From Pseudomonas sp. HOU2 (GTDB lineage Bacteria > Pseudomonadota > Gammaproteobacteria > Pseudomonadales > Pseudomonadaceae): a stretch of DNA of 64,000 bases. Position numbers and translations under genes: made by a program. The notes under the pieces are model-generated. The model was given only the letters and a program-made list of their open reading frames with translations, searched no databases and had not been told where the DNA came from. The stretch is taken from the NCBI RefSeq assembly GCF_040729435.1, contig NZ_CP160398.1, forward strand, positions 5,065,001-5,129,000. The letters are read 5' to 3'. This document shows, in pieces, positions 36,661 to 45,820 of this stretch. Position 1 is the stretch's first letter. Every line of letters begins with the position of its first letter.

Positions 36661-36833
36661 GTTTCGCTTCATTCGGCGACTTCCTCGCCATGGGCCATCA
36701 TGGCCTGTACGTCTGGTCGGCCTACGGCATCTGTCTGGCGGTGCTGATCCTCAACGTGGTCGCCCCGATCGCGGCCCGCAAGCGCTATCTGCAACAAGAG
36801 GCGCGTCGTCTGCGCCGGGAGAACGGCAAGTGA
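36657..36833 (+). CDS. ccmD: CcmD, small membrane protein of the Ccm complex
   Basis: CcmD (58 residues) has one membrane segment ([20 protein letters not shown]) and a basic cytoplasmic tail ([19 protein letters not shown]). This is the expected layout and position between ccmC and ccmE. It stabilises CcmE in the CcmABC complex. Both ends overlap neighbours by four bases. Confidence 0.94.
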   Translation: MSFASFGDFLAMGHHGLYVWSAYGICLAVLILNVVAPIAARKRYLQQEARRLRRENGK

Positions 36834-37285
36834 ATCCGCTGCGCAAAAAACGTCTGACCCTCATTCTGGCGATCCTGGTCGGGGTCGGCGCCGCCGTCGG
36901 CCTGGCCCTCAGCGCCCTGCAGGAAAACATCAACCTGTTTTACACACCGACCCAGATCGCCAACGGCGAAGCGCCGCACGACACGCGGATCCGCGCCGGC
37001 GGCATGGTCGAGAAGGGCTCGCTGCAGCGCTCGCCGGACTCACTGGACGTCAAATTCGTCGTCACCGACTTCAACAAAGCCGTGACCATCACCTATCGCG
37101 GCATCCTCCCGGATCTGTTCCGCGAAGGGCAGGGCATCGTCGCCCTGGGCAAACTCAACGCTGACGGCGTAGTGGTGGCCGACGAAGTGCTGGCCAAGCA
37201 CGACGAGAAGTACATGCCGCCGGAAGTGACCAAAGCGCTGAAAGACAGTGGTCAATCGGCACCGACCCCAGCGAAGGAGGGTTGA
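36830..37285 (+). CDS. ccmE: CcmE, periplasmic heme chaperone
   Basis: CcmE (151 residues) has an N-terminal membrane anchor (about 9-29) and an OB-fold periplasmic domain. Covalent heme is carried on His124 in [13 protein letters not shown], with Tyr128 four residues later, as in the HxxxY-type family. It starts with GTG 36830, overlapping the ccmD stop. It passes heme to the CcmF/H ligase. Confidence 0.97.
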   Translation: MNPLRKKRLTLILAILVGVGAAVGLALSALQENINLFYTPTQIANGEAPHDTRIRAGGMVEKGSLQRSPDSLDVKFVVTDFNKAVTITYRGILPDLFREGQGIVALGKLNADGVVVADEVLAKHDEKYMPPEVTKALKDSGQSAPTPAKEG

Positions 37286-37288
37286 TCG

Positions 37289-39277
37289 ATGACGTCTGCA
37301 CTGTTTATTCCTGAACTCGGTCATCTGGCGATGATTCTGGCGCTGTGTTTTGCGCTGGTGCAGGCCGTGGTGCCGTTGCTCGGCGCGTGGCGCGGCGACC
37401 GTCTGTGGATGGGTCTGGCTCAGCCGGCGGCGTGGGGCCAGTTTGCGTTCCTGCTGTTTGCCTTCGGTTGCCTGACCTACGCGTTCATGACCGACGATTT
37501 TTCGGTCGGCTACGTGGCGATGAACTCCAACAGCGCCTTGCCGTGGTACTACAAGTTCAGCGCGGTGTGGGGCGCCCACGAAGGGTCGTTGCTGCTGTGG
37601 GCGTTGATCCTCGGTGGCTGGACCTTTGCGGTGTCGGTGTTCTCCCGGCAGTTGCCGCAAGTCATGCTCGCCCGCGTGCTGGCGGTGATGGGCATGATCA
37701 GCACCGGTTTCCTGTTGTTTCTGATCCTCACTTCCAACCCGTTCTCGCGGATCCTGCCGCAGATTCCGGCGGACGGGCGTGACCTCAATCCGTTGCTGCA
37801 AGACATCGGCCTGATCGTCCATCCGCCGATGCTCTACATGGGTTACGTCGGTTTCTCGGTGGCCTTCGCCTTCGCCATCGCCGCTTTGCTGGGTGGTCGT
37901 CTCGACGCCGCGTGGGCACGCTGGTCGCGGCCGTGGACGATTGTTGCCTGGGCCTTCCTCGGCATCGGCATCACCCTCGGTTCGTGGTGGGCGTACTACG
38001 AACTCGGCTGGGGCGGCTGGTGGTTCTGGGACCCGGTGGAAAACGCCTCGTTCATGCCATGGCTGGTCGGCACCGCGCTGATTCACTCGCTGGCGGTCAC
38101 GGAAAAACGTGGGGTGTTCAAGAGCTGGACGGTGTTGCTGGCGATCGCCGCATTTTCGTTGAGCCTGCTCGGCACGTTCCTCGTGCGTTCCGGCGTGCTG
38201 ACCTCGGTGCACGCGTTTGCCTCCGATCCTGAGCGTGGCGTGTTCATTCTGATCTTCCTGCTGTTCGTGGTCGGCGGTTCGCTGACGCTGTTTGCGTTGC
38301 GTGCGCCGGTGGTCAAAAGCCAGGTCGGCTTCAACCTGTGGTCACGGGAAACCCTGCTGCTGGGCAACAACCTGGTGCTGGTGGTGGCCGCGTCGATGAT
38401 CCTGCTCGGCACCCTGTATCCGCTGATTCTCGATGCGATCAGCGGCGCCAAGCTGTCGGTCGGCCCGCCGTATTTCAACGCGCTGTTCATACCGTTGATG
38501 GCGTTGCTGATGCTGGTGATGGCGGTCGGCGTAATCGTCCGCTGGAAGGACACCCCGGTGAAATGGCTGGCGAACATGCTGACTCCCGTGCTGCTCGGCA
38601 GCGTCGCGTTGGCGGTGGTGGCCGGTGTCGCTTACGGCGATTTCAACTGGGCGGTGATCGCGACGTTCCTGCTCGCCGCGTGGGTGCTGCTCGCCGGTGT
38701 GCGCGACATCTTCGACAAGACTCGCCACAAGGGCCTGATCAAAGGTCTGCCAACCCTGACCCGCAGCTACTGGGGCATGCAGATCGCTCACTTGGGCATC
38801 GCCGTGTGCGCCCTCGGTGTGGTGCTGTCGAGTCAGAACAGTGCCGAGCGCGACCTGCGTCTGGCGCCGGGCGAGTCGATGGATCTGGCCGGTTATCACT
38901 TCATCTTCGAGGGCGCCAAGCACTTCGAAGGGCCGAACTTCACCTCCGATAAGGGCACTATTCGGGTGATCCGTGAAGGCAAGGAAGTCAGCGTGCTGCA
39001 CCCGGAAAAACGCCTGTACACCGTGCAGAGTTCGATGATGACCGAGGCCGGGATCGACGCCGGTTTCACCCGCGATCTCTACGTCGCACTGGGCGAACCG
39101 CTGGAAAATGGCGCTTGGGCGGTGCGGGTTCACGTCAAGCCGTTCGTGCGCTGGATCTGGTTCGGCGGGCTGCTGACCGGTCTGGGCGGATTGCTGGCGG
39201 CGCTGGATCGGCGTTATCGAGTCAAGGTCAAAGCCAAGGTGCGTGAAGCCCTCGGCCTGCAAGGAGCGGCTGCATGA
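37289..39277 (+). CDS. ccmF: CcmF, cytochrome c heme lyase core subunit
   Basis: CcmF (662 residues) is the large polytopic protein that attaches heme to apocytochrome c. The WWD motif is GWGGWWFWDPVENASFMPWL (about 245-264). Many membrane segments and periplasmic histidine-containing loops are visible (WGAHEGSLLLW, IVHPPMLYMGYVG). A periplasmic domain lies near 520-615 before the last segment. The ATG lies 3 bp after ccmE. Confidence 0.97.
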   Translation: MTSALFIPELGHLAMILALCFALVQAVVPLLGAWRGDRLWMGLAQPAAWGQFAFLLFAFGCLTYAFMTDDFSVGYVAMNSNSALPWYYKFSAVWGAHEGSLLLWALILGGWTFAVSVFSRQLPQVMLARVLAVMGMISTGFLLFLILTSNPFSRILPQIPADGRDLNPLLQDIGLIVHPPMLYMGYVGFSVAFAFAIAALLGGRLDAAWARWSRPWTIVAWAFLGIGITLGSWWAYYELGWGGWWFWDPVENASFMPWLVGTALIHSLAVTEKRGVFKSWTVLLAIAAFSLSLLGTFLVRSGVLTSVHAFASDPERGVFILIFLLFVVGGSLTLFALRAPVVKSQVGFNLWSRETLLLGNNLVLVVAASMILLGTLYPLILDAISGAKLSVGPPYFNALFIPLMALLMLVMAVGVIVRWKDTPVKWLANMLTPVLLGSVALAVVAGVAYGDFNWAVIATFLLAAWVLLAGVRDIFDKTRHKGLIKGLPTLTRSYWGMQIAHLGIAVCALGVVLSSQNSAERDLRLAPGESMDLAGYHFIFEGAKHFEGPNFTSDKGTIRVIREGKEVSVLHPEKRLYTVQSSMMTEAGIDAGFTRDLYVALGEPLENGAWAVRVHVKPFVRWIWFGGLLTGLGGLLAALDRRYRVKVKAKVREALGLQGAAA

Positions 39278-39810
39278 GACGTTGGTTGATGCTGGTACCC
39301 CTGGCGATTTTCCTGCTGGTGGCGGTGTTTCTTTATCGCGGGCTGTACCTCGATCCGGCGGAGCTGCCGTCGGCGATGATCAATAAGCCCTTCCCGGAGT
39401 TCACTCTGCCGAACGTGCAGGGCGACAAGACCCTGACCAAGGCTGACATTCTCGGCAAACCGGCGCTGGTCAACGTCTGGGGCACCTGGTGCATTTCCTG
39501 CCGGGTCGAGCACCCGGTGCTGAACAAACTGGCCGAGCGCGGCGTGGTGATCTACGGCATCAACTACAAGGACACCAACGCCGATGCGTTGAAGTGGCTG
39601 GCCGAATTCCACAACCCGTACGTGCTGGATATCCGTGACGACGAAGGCTCGCTGGGTCTGAACCTCGGCGTGTACGGCGCGCCGGAAACCTTCTTCATCG
39701 ACGCCAAGGGCATCATTCGCGACAAGTACGTCGGGGTGATCGACGAGCAGGTCTGGCGCGAAAAACTTGCAGCCAAATATCAGGCGCTGGTCGATGAGGC
39801 CAAGCCATGA
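39274..39810 (+). CDS. ccmG: CcmG/DsbE, thiol-disulfide oxidoreductase
   Basis: CcmG (178 residues) has an N-terminal membrane anchor (LMLVPLAIFLLVAVFLYRG) and a thioredoxin-like domain with active site WCISC (in GTWCISCRVEHP), followed by the cis-Pro region GVYGAPETFF. It keeps apocytochrome c cysteines reduced for heme attachment. It overlaps ccmF and ccmH by four bases each. Confidence 0.97.
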   Translation: MRRWLMLVPLAIFLLVAVFLYRGLYLDPAELPSAMINKPFPEFTLPNVQGDKTLTKADILGKPALVNVWGTWCISCRVEHPVLNKLAERGVVIYGINYKDTNADALKWLAEFHNPYVLDIRDDEGSLGLNLGVYGAPETFFIDAKGIIRDKYVGVIDEQVWREKLAAKYQALVDEAKP

Positions 39811-40277
39811 AGCGTTTTCTGGCTGCGGTGGTCTTGGGCCTGAGTCTGGCCGGCGTGGCTCACGCCGCCATCGACACCTACGAGTTCGCCAAGGAAGGTG
39901 ATCGCGAGCGTTTCCGTGAGTTGACCAAGGAACTGCGTTGCCCCAAGTGCCAGAACCAGGACATCGCCGACTCCAACGCACCGATTGCCGCCGACCTGCG
40001 CAAAGAGATTTTCCGCATGCTTGGCGAGGGCAAGGACAATCAGCAGATCATCGATTTCATGGTCGATCGCTACGGTGATTTCGTCCGCTACAAACCGGCG
40101 CTCAATGCCAAGACCGCACTGCTGTGGTTCGGCCCGGCCGGTCTGTTGTTCGGTGGTCTGGTGGTGATCGCAGTGATCGTTCGCCGACGCCGCGCACAAC
40201 GCACCGAGACCCCGCCATCGCTGTCCACCGAAGAACGTCAGCGCCTCGACCAACTGTTGGATAAAAACCAAGAATGA
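39807..40277 (+). CDS. ccmH: CcmH (CcmL-type), apocytochrome reductase
   Basis: CcmH (156 residues) has a signal peptide ([18 protein letters not shown]), the redox motif [15 protein letters not shown] (LRCxxC) and one membrane segment near residues 105-125. It holds apocytochrome c thiols for the CcmF ligase. Overlaps at both ends keep it in the ccm operon. Confidence 0.97.
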   Translation: MKRFLAAVVLGLSLAGVAHAAIDTYEFAKEGDRERFRELTKELRCPKCQNQDIADSNAPIAADLRKEIFRMLGEGKDNQQIIDFMVDRYGDFVRYKPALNAKTALLWFGPAGLLFGGLVVIAVIVRRRRAQRTETPPSLSTEERQRLDQLLDKNQE

Positions 40278-41476
40278 TTGATTTCTGGCTAGCCGCAGGG
40301 CTGTTGCTTCTGGTCGCCCTGAGTTTTCTGCTGATCCCGGTTTTGCGTGGCCGTCGCGCCCAGCGTGAAGAGGATCGAACTGCCCTGAACGTGGCGCTGT
40401 ATCAGGAGCGCGTCGCCGAGCTGCAAGCGCAGCAGGCTGAAGGCGTACTCGATGCGACGCAAATGGACAGCGGTCGCGCGGAAGCGGCGCGTGAGCTGCT
40501 CGCCGATACCGAAGGCGTTGCCGCACCGCGTGTGTCGAAACTGGGCAAGCCGTTGCCGTTGTTGGCAGCGGTTCTGGTGCCGGTGTTGGGCCTGGGTCTG
40601 TATCTGCATTTCGGTGCTGCGGACAAAGTCGAGCTGACCCGCGAATTCGCCCAGGCGCCGCAGTCGATGGAAGAAATGACCCAGCGTCTGGAGCGTGCTG
40701 TTGCGGCGCAGCCGGATTCGGCGGAAGGCCTGTACTTCCTCGGGCGCACCTACATGGCCCAGGATCGCCCGGCGGACGCGGCGAAGATGTTCGAACGCGC
40801 CGCCAACCTGGCCGGTCGCCAGCCGGAGCTGCTCGGCCAGTGGGCACAGGCGCAGTATTTTGCCGATGGCAAGAAGTGGTCGGACAAGATCCAGGCCCTG
40901 ACCGACGAAGCGCTGAAAGCCGATCCGAAAGAAGTCACCAGCCTTGGCCTGCTCGGCATCGCCGCGTTCGAAGGCGAGCGTTACCAGCAAGCCATCGATT
41001 ACTGGAACCGTTTGCTAACGCAATTGCCAGAGGACGACAAATCCCGCGAAGCCCTGCAGGGCGGCATCAATCGTGCCACCGAACGGCTTGAAGCCAGTGG
41101 TGGCAAGGTCGCTGCGAGCCCGGCCGCCAAGGCTGCCGCGCTGCTCAAGGTGCGCGTGGATCTGTCCAGTGAACTCAAGGGCAAGGTACAACCGGGCGAC
41201 AGCGTGTTCATCTTCGCCCGTGCCGTTTCCGGCCCGCCGGCGCCGCTGGCGGCCAAGCGCCTGACCGTGGCCGATCTGCCGGTGACCGTCGAACTGGGCG
41301 ATGCCGACGCGATGATGCCGCAGTTGAAACTGTCGAACTTTCCTGAAGTCCAACTGGTTGCGCGCATTTCCCGTGCCGGTCAACCGACCGCCGGGGAGTG
41401 GGTAGGTCGCAGCGGCCCGCTGGCCAGCAGCACCACCGCGCCGCAAACACTGACCATCGACAGCCCGGACCAGTAA
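40274..41476 (+). CDS. ccmI: CcmI, apocytochrome c chaperone with TPR repeats
   Basis: CcmI (400 residues) has two membrane segments (about 4-23 and 92-112) and then TPR-type helical repeats ([40 protein letters not shown]). A C-terminal beta-rich domain follows ([20 protein letters not shown]). It captures the C-terminus of apocytochrome c for the CcmFHI ligase. Last gene of the ccm set. Confidence 0.95.
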   Translation: MIDFWLAAGLLLLVALSFLLIPVLRGRRAQREEDRTALNVALYQERVAELQAQQAEGVLDATQMDSGRAEAARELLADTEGVAAPRVSKLGKPLPLLAAVLVPVLGLGLYLHFGAADKVELTREFAQAPQSMEEMTQRLERAVAAQPDSAEGLYFLGRTYMAQDRPADAAKMFERAANLAGRQPELLGQWAQAQYFADGKKWSDKIQALTDEALKADPKEVTSLGLLGIAAFEGERYQQAIDYWNRLLTQLPEDDKSREALQGGINRATERLEASGGKVAASPAAKAAALLKVRVDLSSELKGKVQPGDSVFIFARAVSGPPAPLAAKRLTVADLPVTVELGDADAMMPQLKLSNFPEVQLVARISRAGQPTAGEWVGRSGPLASSTTAPQTLTIDSPDQ

Positions 41477-41500
41477 CCGGAACAACAGGAAAGCACCGCC

Positions 41501-41905
41501 ATGCACAGTCTCGCCCGAATCGCAGTCATCACCATGGCCCTGGGCATGAGCGCCTGTGCGGTGCACCGACCGGAACCGACCACCAGCCCCCCACCGATCC
41601 CGCCGTCACAACCGAGCCCGACCCCGTCGACCTCGCCGACTCCGGGCAAAAGCATCCCGGCCAAACCGTCCAAGCCAGTCCCACGCACCTCAGCCAGCTT
41701 CGCTCCGCCACCGGGCGGCAACAGTCACTGGGACCAGAAGCTCGGCGTCTACGTCCTCGACGACCAGCCCAACACCTTCTACCGCCAGCGCACCTACTTC
41801 CGCTGGAACAACGGCTGGACCCGCTCCGTCAGCCCCAACGGCCCATGGGAAGACACCGACATCCACGGCGTTCCGCCGGGGTTGGGCAAGCAGTTCGGGC
41901 AGTGA
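41501..41905 (+). CDS. Small Pro-rich outer-membrane-type lipoprotein, function unknown
   Basis: This 134-residue protein has a lipoprotein signal (IAVITMALGMSAC, lipid-bearing Cys19), a Pro/Ser/Thr linker (about 24-68) and a compact C-terminal domain with aromatic residues (DDQPNTFYRQRTYFRWNNGW). It starts 24 bp after ccmI and is followed by a terminator, so it may be the last gene of the ccm transcript. I do not recognise a function; the C-terminal part suggests an envelope protein. Confidence 0.78.
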   Translation: MHSLARIAVITMALGMSACAVHRPEPTTSPPPIPPSQPSPTPSTSPTPGKSIPAKPSKPVPRTSASFAPPPGGNSHWDQKLGVYVLDDQPNTFYRQRTYFRWNNGWTRSVSPNGPWEDTDIHGVPPGLGKQFGQ

Positions 41906-41909
41906 TGAA

Positions 41910-41935
41910 AAACGGCGATCTCTGGATCGCCGTTT
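41910..41935 (+). terminator. Rho-independent terminator after the ccm-linked lipoprotein gene
   Basis: AAACGGCGATC-TCTG-GATCGCCGTTT followed by GTTTG: an 11-bp perfect stem directly behind the stop codon. It closes the ccm operon. Confidence 0.8.
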
Positions 41936-42010
41936 GTTTGTCTGGTGTTCACAAAATGATTATTCAGAGAATCGCACGATAGGCGCTTAGCGCCCGAACT
42001 GGTGAATGCC

Positions 42011-42478
42011 TCACTCGTATCCTGTCCTTAACGCCTGTGCCTGCTCCGCGAGAAGCGCCATTGCCTGCTCGCTGGCGGTGTCGCGCCGGGTTTTATAGTC
42101 CATCAAATCGGCGAAACGCACACGTCGGTGCTTGCCGGTTTTGTGGTAGGACAACTCGCCACTTTCCAGCAGTTTTATCAGGTGCGGGCGTGAGACATTG
42201 AGCAGGTCGGCGGCTTCCTGAGTGGTCAGCTCGGCATGCACCGGTACGACTTGGACGGCATTGCCTTCAGCCAGCTCCGCCAGAATGTCCACCAGCAAGC
42301 GCAGTGCAGAGGTAGGTAGTTCGACCTGGTGCGCCTGATTCTGCTCGTCGAAAATCTGAATGTGCTGGGTTTCGAATCGGGTCGCGAGGTAGGCGTTGAG
42401 CGCGCGTCTGCCTTCGATTGCGGCTTTGACTTCGCGCTCCACAGGGAGATTGAGAGAGGGGTGAAGGACAATCGACAT
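42011..42478 (-). CDS. Excisionase-type helix-turn-helix protein, antitoxin-like, without a toxin partner
   Basis: This 155-residue protein has a C-terminal MerR/excisionase-type DNA-binding domain (LTTQEAADLLNVSRPHLIKL, then GELSYHKTGKHRRVRFADL, about 87-128). The N-terminal half resembles antitoxins that usually precede a PIN-domain toxin. Here no toxin gene or remnant follows: only 105 bp separate it from the convergent lipoprotein gene. ATG 42478 is chosen; an ATG at 42493 lies inside an operator-like inverted repeat. Family assignment is by motif, function by analogy. Confidence 0.75.
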   Translation of the reverse strand: MSIVLHPSLNLPVEREVKAAIEGRRALNAYLATRFETQHIQIFDEQNQAHQVELPTSALRLLVDILAELAEGNAVQVVPVHAELTTQEAADLLNVSRPHLIKLLESGELSYHKTGKHRRVRFADLMDYKTRRDTASEQAMALLAEQAQALRTGYE

Positions 42479-42484
42479 AATGAA

Positions 42485-42514
42485 TTCCAGCATTCTGAAT
42501 AGAGGATGCTGGAA
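42485..42514. promoter_or_regulatory. Inverted repeat operator upstream of the antitoxin-like gene
   Basis: TTCCAGCAT and ATGCTGGAA form perfect 9-bp arms around a 12-bp spacer, 7 bp upstream of the chosen start. This is a plausible autoregulatory site for the helix-turn-helix protein. Confidence 0.5.
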
Positions 42515-42562
42515 CGTTATTCGAATTAAACGAAAATCGCAATAAACGAAACGGAGGCTGGT

Positions 42563-43450
42563 TCAGGACAGGTGTGTCAGCAAATTTTCCATGTATTCCA
42601 CAAACGCCCGCGCCTTCGCATTGACCATCCGCCCCGTGGGAAACATCGCCCACAAGTCCTGATCCGGCAATACCCAGTCACTCATCACCGCCCTGACCGC
42701 GCCGCTTGCCAGCTCCGGGGCGAACATCCATTGCGAGGCGATGGTCAGGCCCTGATCGGCCAGCACGGCGGCGCGCAAACCCTCGGCGGCGCTGACCCGC
42801 AGGCGGCCGGTGAGGGTTTGCGTCTGTTGTTCGCTGCCCTGAGTGAAGGTCCAGGTGGCGCCGCCGCTGAGGTTGTAGACGATGCCTTGGTGCTTATCCA
42901 AATCGGCAGGGCGGCTGGGTTCGCCGTGGCGAGCAAAGTACGCCGGGGTGCCGAGGACCACGCGGCGGCAGTCGGCGATCTTGCGCGCGGTGAGGCTGGA
43001 GTCGCTGAGCGGACCCATGCGCAGGGCGACGTCGATGCCTTCTTCCACCAGATTGATGTTGCGGTCGTCGAGCATCAGATCGATGTTCAATTGCGGATGC
43101 TGATCGAGAAACGGGCCCAACTGCGGCACGACGTGCAGGCGACCGAAAGTCACCGCAGCGCTGATCCGCAGGTTGCCGCGCAATCCGCCGGCGCTGCCAC
43201 GGGCGGCGTTATCGGCTTCGTTGGCTTCATCGATGGCGCGTCTGGCCCGCTCGAAAAACGCCAGCCCCGCCTCGGTTGGCGTCAGGCCACGAGTCGAGCG
43301 CAGCAACAGGCTGACCGCCAGGCGTTTTTCCAGTTGAGCGATGGTTTTCGACACGGCGGGCTGGCCGATATTCAGCCGTCGAGCGGCGGCGGAAAAGGAG
43401 CCGGTTTCGACCACGTAGACGAAGGTTTCCATGGCGGCGAGGCGGTCCAT
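42563..43450 (-). CDS. LysR-family transcriptional regulator
   Basis: This 295-residue protein has an N-terminal winged helix-turn-helix (FVYVVETGSFSAAARRLNIG, QPAVSKTIAQLEKRLAVSLL, about 8-55) and a substrate-binding co-inducer domain (about 90-290). ATG 43450 (MDRLAAMETF) gives the normal length; longer versions add non-homologous sequence overlapping a REP. Targets are unknown; it is flanked by unrelated genes and the divergent hicAB pair. Confidence 0.93.
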   Translation of the reverse strand: MDRLAAMETFVYVVETGSFSAAARRLNIGQPAVSKTIAQLEKRLAVSLLLRSTRGLTPTEAGLAFFERARRAIDEANEADNAARGSAGGLRGNLRISAAVTFGRLHVVPQLGPFLDQHPQLNIDLMLDDRNINLVEEGIDVALRMGPLSDSSLTARKIADCRRVVLGTPAYFARHGEPSRPADLDKHQGIVYNLSGGATWTFTQGSEQQTQTLTGRLRVSAAEGLRAAVLADQGLTIASQWMFAPELASGAVRAVMSDWVLPDQDLWAMFPTGRMVNAKARAFVEYMENLLTHLS

Positions 43451-43487
43451 CAGTCTTCCTGCAAATCTGAAAGTTGTCGTAGTCCCC

Positions 43488-43580
43488 TTGTGGGAGCGGG
43501 CTTGCTCGCGAAAGCGGTCTGACATTCAGCACAGGTATTGGCTGATCCAACGCCTTCGCGAGCAAGCCCGCTCCCACAGG
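43488..43580. repeat. REP palindrome pair (GCGGGCTTGCTCGCGAA class)
   Basis: TTGTGGGAGCGGGCTTGCTC with GCGAA is inverted as TTCGCGAGCAAGCCCGCTCC-CACAGG after a 40-bp spacer. It lies between the LysR gene and the hicAB promoter region. Confidence 0.85.
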
Positions 43581-43672
43581 GAATAGGGTGCTGAGTGTAA
43601 TCCGCGTCCATTCAATCACATGCGGTAAAACAACCGAACGTCGTTCTGCAGATTTATGTGCTTGAGTAAAGA

Positions 43673-43686
43673 TAACTCTAGAGTTA
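43673..43686. promoter_or_regulatory. Palindromic operator upstream of hicAB
   Basis: TAACTCTAGAGTTA is a perfect 14-bp palindrome 32 bp before the hicA start, flanked by imperfect continuation (AAAGA / TTACTTTAA). HicB-type antitoxins bind such sites to repress their own operon, so this is the likely operator. Confidence 0.6.
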
Positions 43687-43717
43687 CTTTAATTCGGCCG
43701 GAGCAAGGAGGCGCCAG

Positions 43718-43930
43718 GTGCAAAGCAGGCTATTGATCAAGGAGCTGGAGGAAGCAGGCTGGACGCTGGATCGAGTCACCAGCAGTCATCACATCTTCAC
43801 TCACCGTTACAACCCTTACACCATTCCCGTTCCCCACCCGAAAAAGGATTTACCGTTGGGGACGGTCAAAAGCATCAGGAGGCGTGCCGGGTTGTACCCC
43901 CCGCCAGCCAGCTATAAGGGAGATCCATAA
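43718..43930 (+). CDS. hicA: HicA, mRNA interferase toxin
   Basis: HicA (70 residues) has the double-stranded-RNA-binding-like fold with the catalytic histidine in SSHHIFTH (His24/His25), followed by the conserved VPHPKKDLPLGTVKSIRRRAG segment. It degrades mRNA when free of HicB. The start is GTG 43718 after GGAGGCGCCAG. The stop overlaps the hicB ATG by one base. Confidence 0.93.
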   Translation: MQSRLLIKELEEAGWTLDRVTSSHHIFTHRYNPYTIPVPHPKKDLPLGTVKSIRRRAGLYPPPASYKGDP

Positions 43931-44334
43931 TGCAATATCCGATCTGCATCGAATGGGGTGACGACAACACCGCCATCGGTATTCAGATACCTGACATTCC
44001 CGGCGCCGTCACGGCCGGGGACACTTTCGAGGACGCCTATAACGCAGCCGTTGAAGTCGCCCATCTCATGTTGCAGGAGATGGCGGCGGACGGGGAATCG
44101 ATTCCGATGCCGACGTCGGCAGCGGCGCATCGCAATAATCCGGAGTTTGCCGACATGGGCTGGGGGATGCTCGAGCTGGATATCTCGCCGTACATGGGCA
44201 AAACCGAGAAGGTCAACGTGACGTTGCCAGGCTACGTGATCCAGCGCATCGATCGCTATGTGCGTGAACACAATGTCAAAAGCCGCTCTTCGTTTCTGGC
44301 GGATGCGGCGATGGAGAAACTGGTTCGCTATTAA
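43930..44334 (+). CDS. hicB: HicB, antitoxin and autorepressor
   Basis: HicB (134 residues) has an N-terminal partial RNase H-like domain (QIPDIPGAVTAGDTFEDAYN) that blocks HicA. The C-terminal ribbon-helix-helix (VNVTLPGYVIQRIDRYVREH, SRSSFLADAAMEKL) binds DNA. It directly follows hicA, and the palindrome at 43673-43686 is a likely target. An inverted repeat just downstream ends the unit. Confidence 0.93.
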   Translation: MQYPICIEWGDDNTAIGIQIPDIPGAVTAGDTFEDAYNAAVEVAHLMLQEMAADGESIPMPTSAAAHRNNPEFADMGWGMLELDISPYMGKTEKVNVTLPGYVIQRIDRYVREHNVKSRSSFLADAAMEKLVRY

Positions 44335-44340
44335 GCGGCA

Positions 44341-44378
44341 TCGCTCCCACAGGCCCGGTGAGCAACCTGTGGGAGCGA
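44341..44378. repeat. REP-derived inverted repeat after hicB
   Basis: TCGCTCCCACAGG (44341-44353) and CCTGTGGGAGCGA (44366-44378) form a 13-bp perfect stem with a 12-base loop between the convergent hicB and MFS genes. It probably works as a shared 3'-end hairpin. Confidence 0.7.
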
Positions 44379-44389
44379 GCCTGAGCGCC

Positions 44390-45577
44390 TTACGCCGTTG
44401 CCAATGAACCACGCTGCGATGCACTCAAAAACCGCACCAGCGCCAGCAGCGGGAAGGCGCTGCCGACAATCACGATCCACAACCAGCCGCCATGCTCATA
44501 CACCGCACTGGCGACCGACGAGCCGAAGGCGCCGCCGATGAAGATGCTGGTCATGTACAGCGCATTCAGGCGACCACGGCTTTTGGCGTCCAGCGAATAG
44601 ACTGCGCGCTGACCAAGAACCATGTTCATCTGTACGCAGAAATCCAGTACCACACCGGTCACGGCCAGGCCGATGACGCTGTAGGCCGGATGAATGAACG
44701 CCGGCAGAAAGCTCAGGCTGGCGAACAGCATGGCCAGCAGCGAAGCGATGCGGGTGTGGCCGGCATCAGCCAGGCGTCCGCTGATCGGCGCGGCGATGGC
44801 CCCGATGGCGCCGACCAGGGCGAAGATCGCGATCTCGCTCTGCGACAGACCGTGGTTGCGCGCCAGTTCCAGCGGCACCGCTGTCCAGAACAGGCTGAAG
44901 GTGGCGAACATGCAGCCCTGATAAAACGCGCGCTGACGCAGCACCGGTTGCTGGCGCAGTAGGGTCCACAGCGAACCGATCAACTGGCCATACGTGGCGC
45001 TGTGATCCGGTTGGCGCTTGGGCACGGTCAACGCCAGCACCACGCTGATCGCCGCCATCAACGCCGCAGCAATCATGAACATCGCGCGCCAGCCGAAATG
45101 GTCAGCTACCACGCTCGACACCGGCCGTGCCAGCAGAATGCCCAGCAGCAGGCCACCCATGATTCCGCCGACTACCCGGCCACGGGACTCCTCCGGCGCC
45201 AGATGCGCGGCCAGCGGAATCAGGATCTGCACCGACACCGAACTGAAACCCACCAGCAACGAGATCAGCAAAAACACATTCGGCTGACTGGTGAACGCCG
45301 CGCCGAGCAGGCTGGCAATCGCCACCACGGTGGTGATGATCATCAGGCGACGGTTTTCCAGCAGGTCGCCCAGCGGCACCAGGAAGAACAGGCCCAGCGC
45401 ATAACCGGTCTGCGTCAGCGAGACGATGAAGCTGGCCATGGTGTCGGAGAGGCCGATGTCCGGCGCGATCAGGCCGATGATCGGCTGCGCGTAGTAGATG
45501 TTGGCGACGATCGCACCGCAGCAGAAGGCGAACAGCAGCACCATGCCTCGGGTCATTGTGTGAGTTGTGGCGTTCAT
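44390..45577 (-). CDS. MFS transporter, drug/metabolite efflux type
   Basis: This 395-residue protein has twelve hydrophobic segments. The N-terminal part has the motif A loop LGDLLENRRLMI and the conserved ANIYYAQPIIGLIAPDIGLS entry of this subgroup. The A-like loop repeats in the second half (SGRLADAGHTRI). It probably exports small molecules by proton antiport; the substrate is unknown. The first ATG with full topology is at 45577. Confidence 0.9.
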   Translation of the reverse strand: MNATTHTMTRGMVLLFAFCCGAIVANIYYAQPIIGLIAPDIGLSDTMASFIVSLTQTGYALGLFFLVPLGDLLENRRLMIITTVVAIASLLGAAFTSQPNVFLLISLLVGFSSVSVQILIPLAAHLAPEESRGRVVGGIMGGLLLGILLARPVSSVVADHFGWRAMFMIAAALMAAISVVLALTVPKRQPDHSATYGQLIGSLWTLLRQQPVLRQRAFYQGCMFATFSLFWTAVPLELARNHGLSQSEIAIFALVGAIGAIAAPISGRLADAGHTRIASLLAMLFASLSFLPAFIHPAYSVIGLAVTGVVLDFCVQMNMVLGQRAVYSLDAKSRGRLNALYMTSIFIGGAFGSSVASAVYEHGGWLWIVIVGSAFPLLALVRFLSASQRGSLATA

Positions 45578-45820
45578 AAGGTTTCTCGATCCAGCGAAAG
45601 GGAATGCGGTGAGGCTAAGGGACGCACCGGAGCGGCGGTAGAAGCCTTGTATCGATAGCAGTTATTCCGTTGCGGAATAATTGGCTTCAGCGGCGGTGTC
45701 GTCCATCGGCGAACCTTGCGTCCGGCCGGGGAGGGGTGATGATACATTCACTTACATCTTCTTCGATAGCGTGCTTATGTTTACCGCTGCGCTTTTACTG
45801 TTCATCACCGGAGGATTGCC
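45578..45820. other. Divergent intergenic region
   Basis: This region of 243 bp lies between the MFS and DUF5666-like genes and probably carries both promoters. Short inverted TTCCGTTGCGGAA (45666-45678) is a possible operator. No gene was found. Confidence 0.45.
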
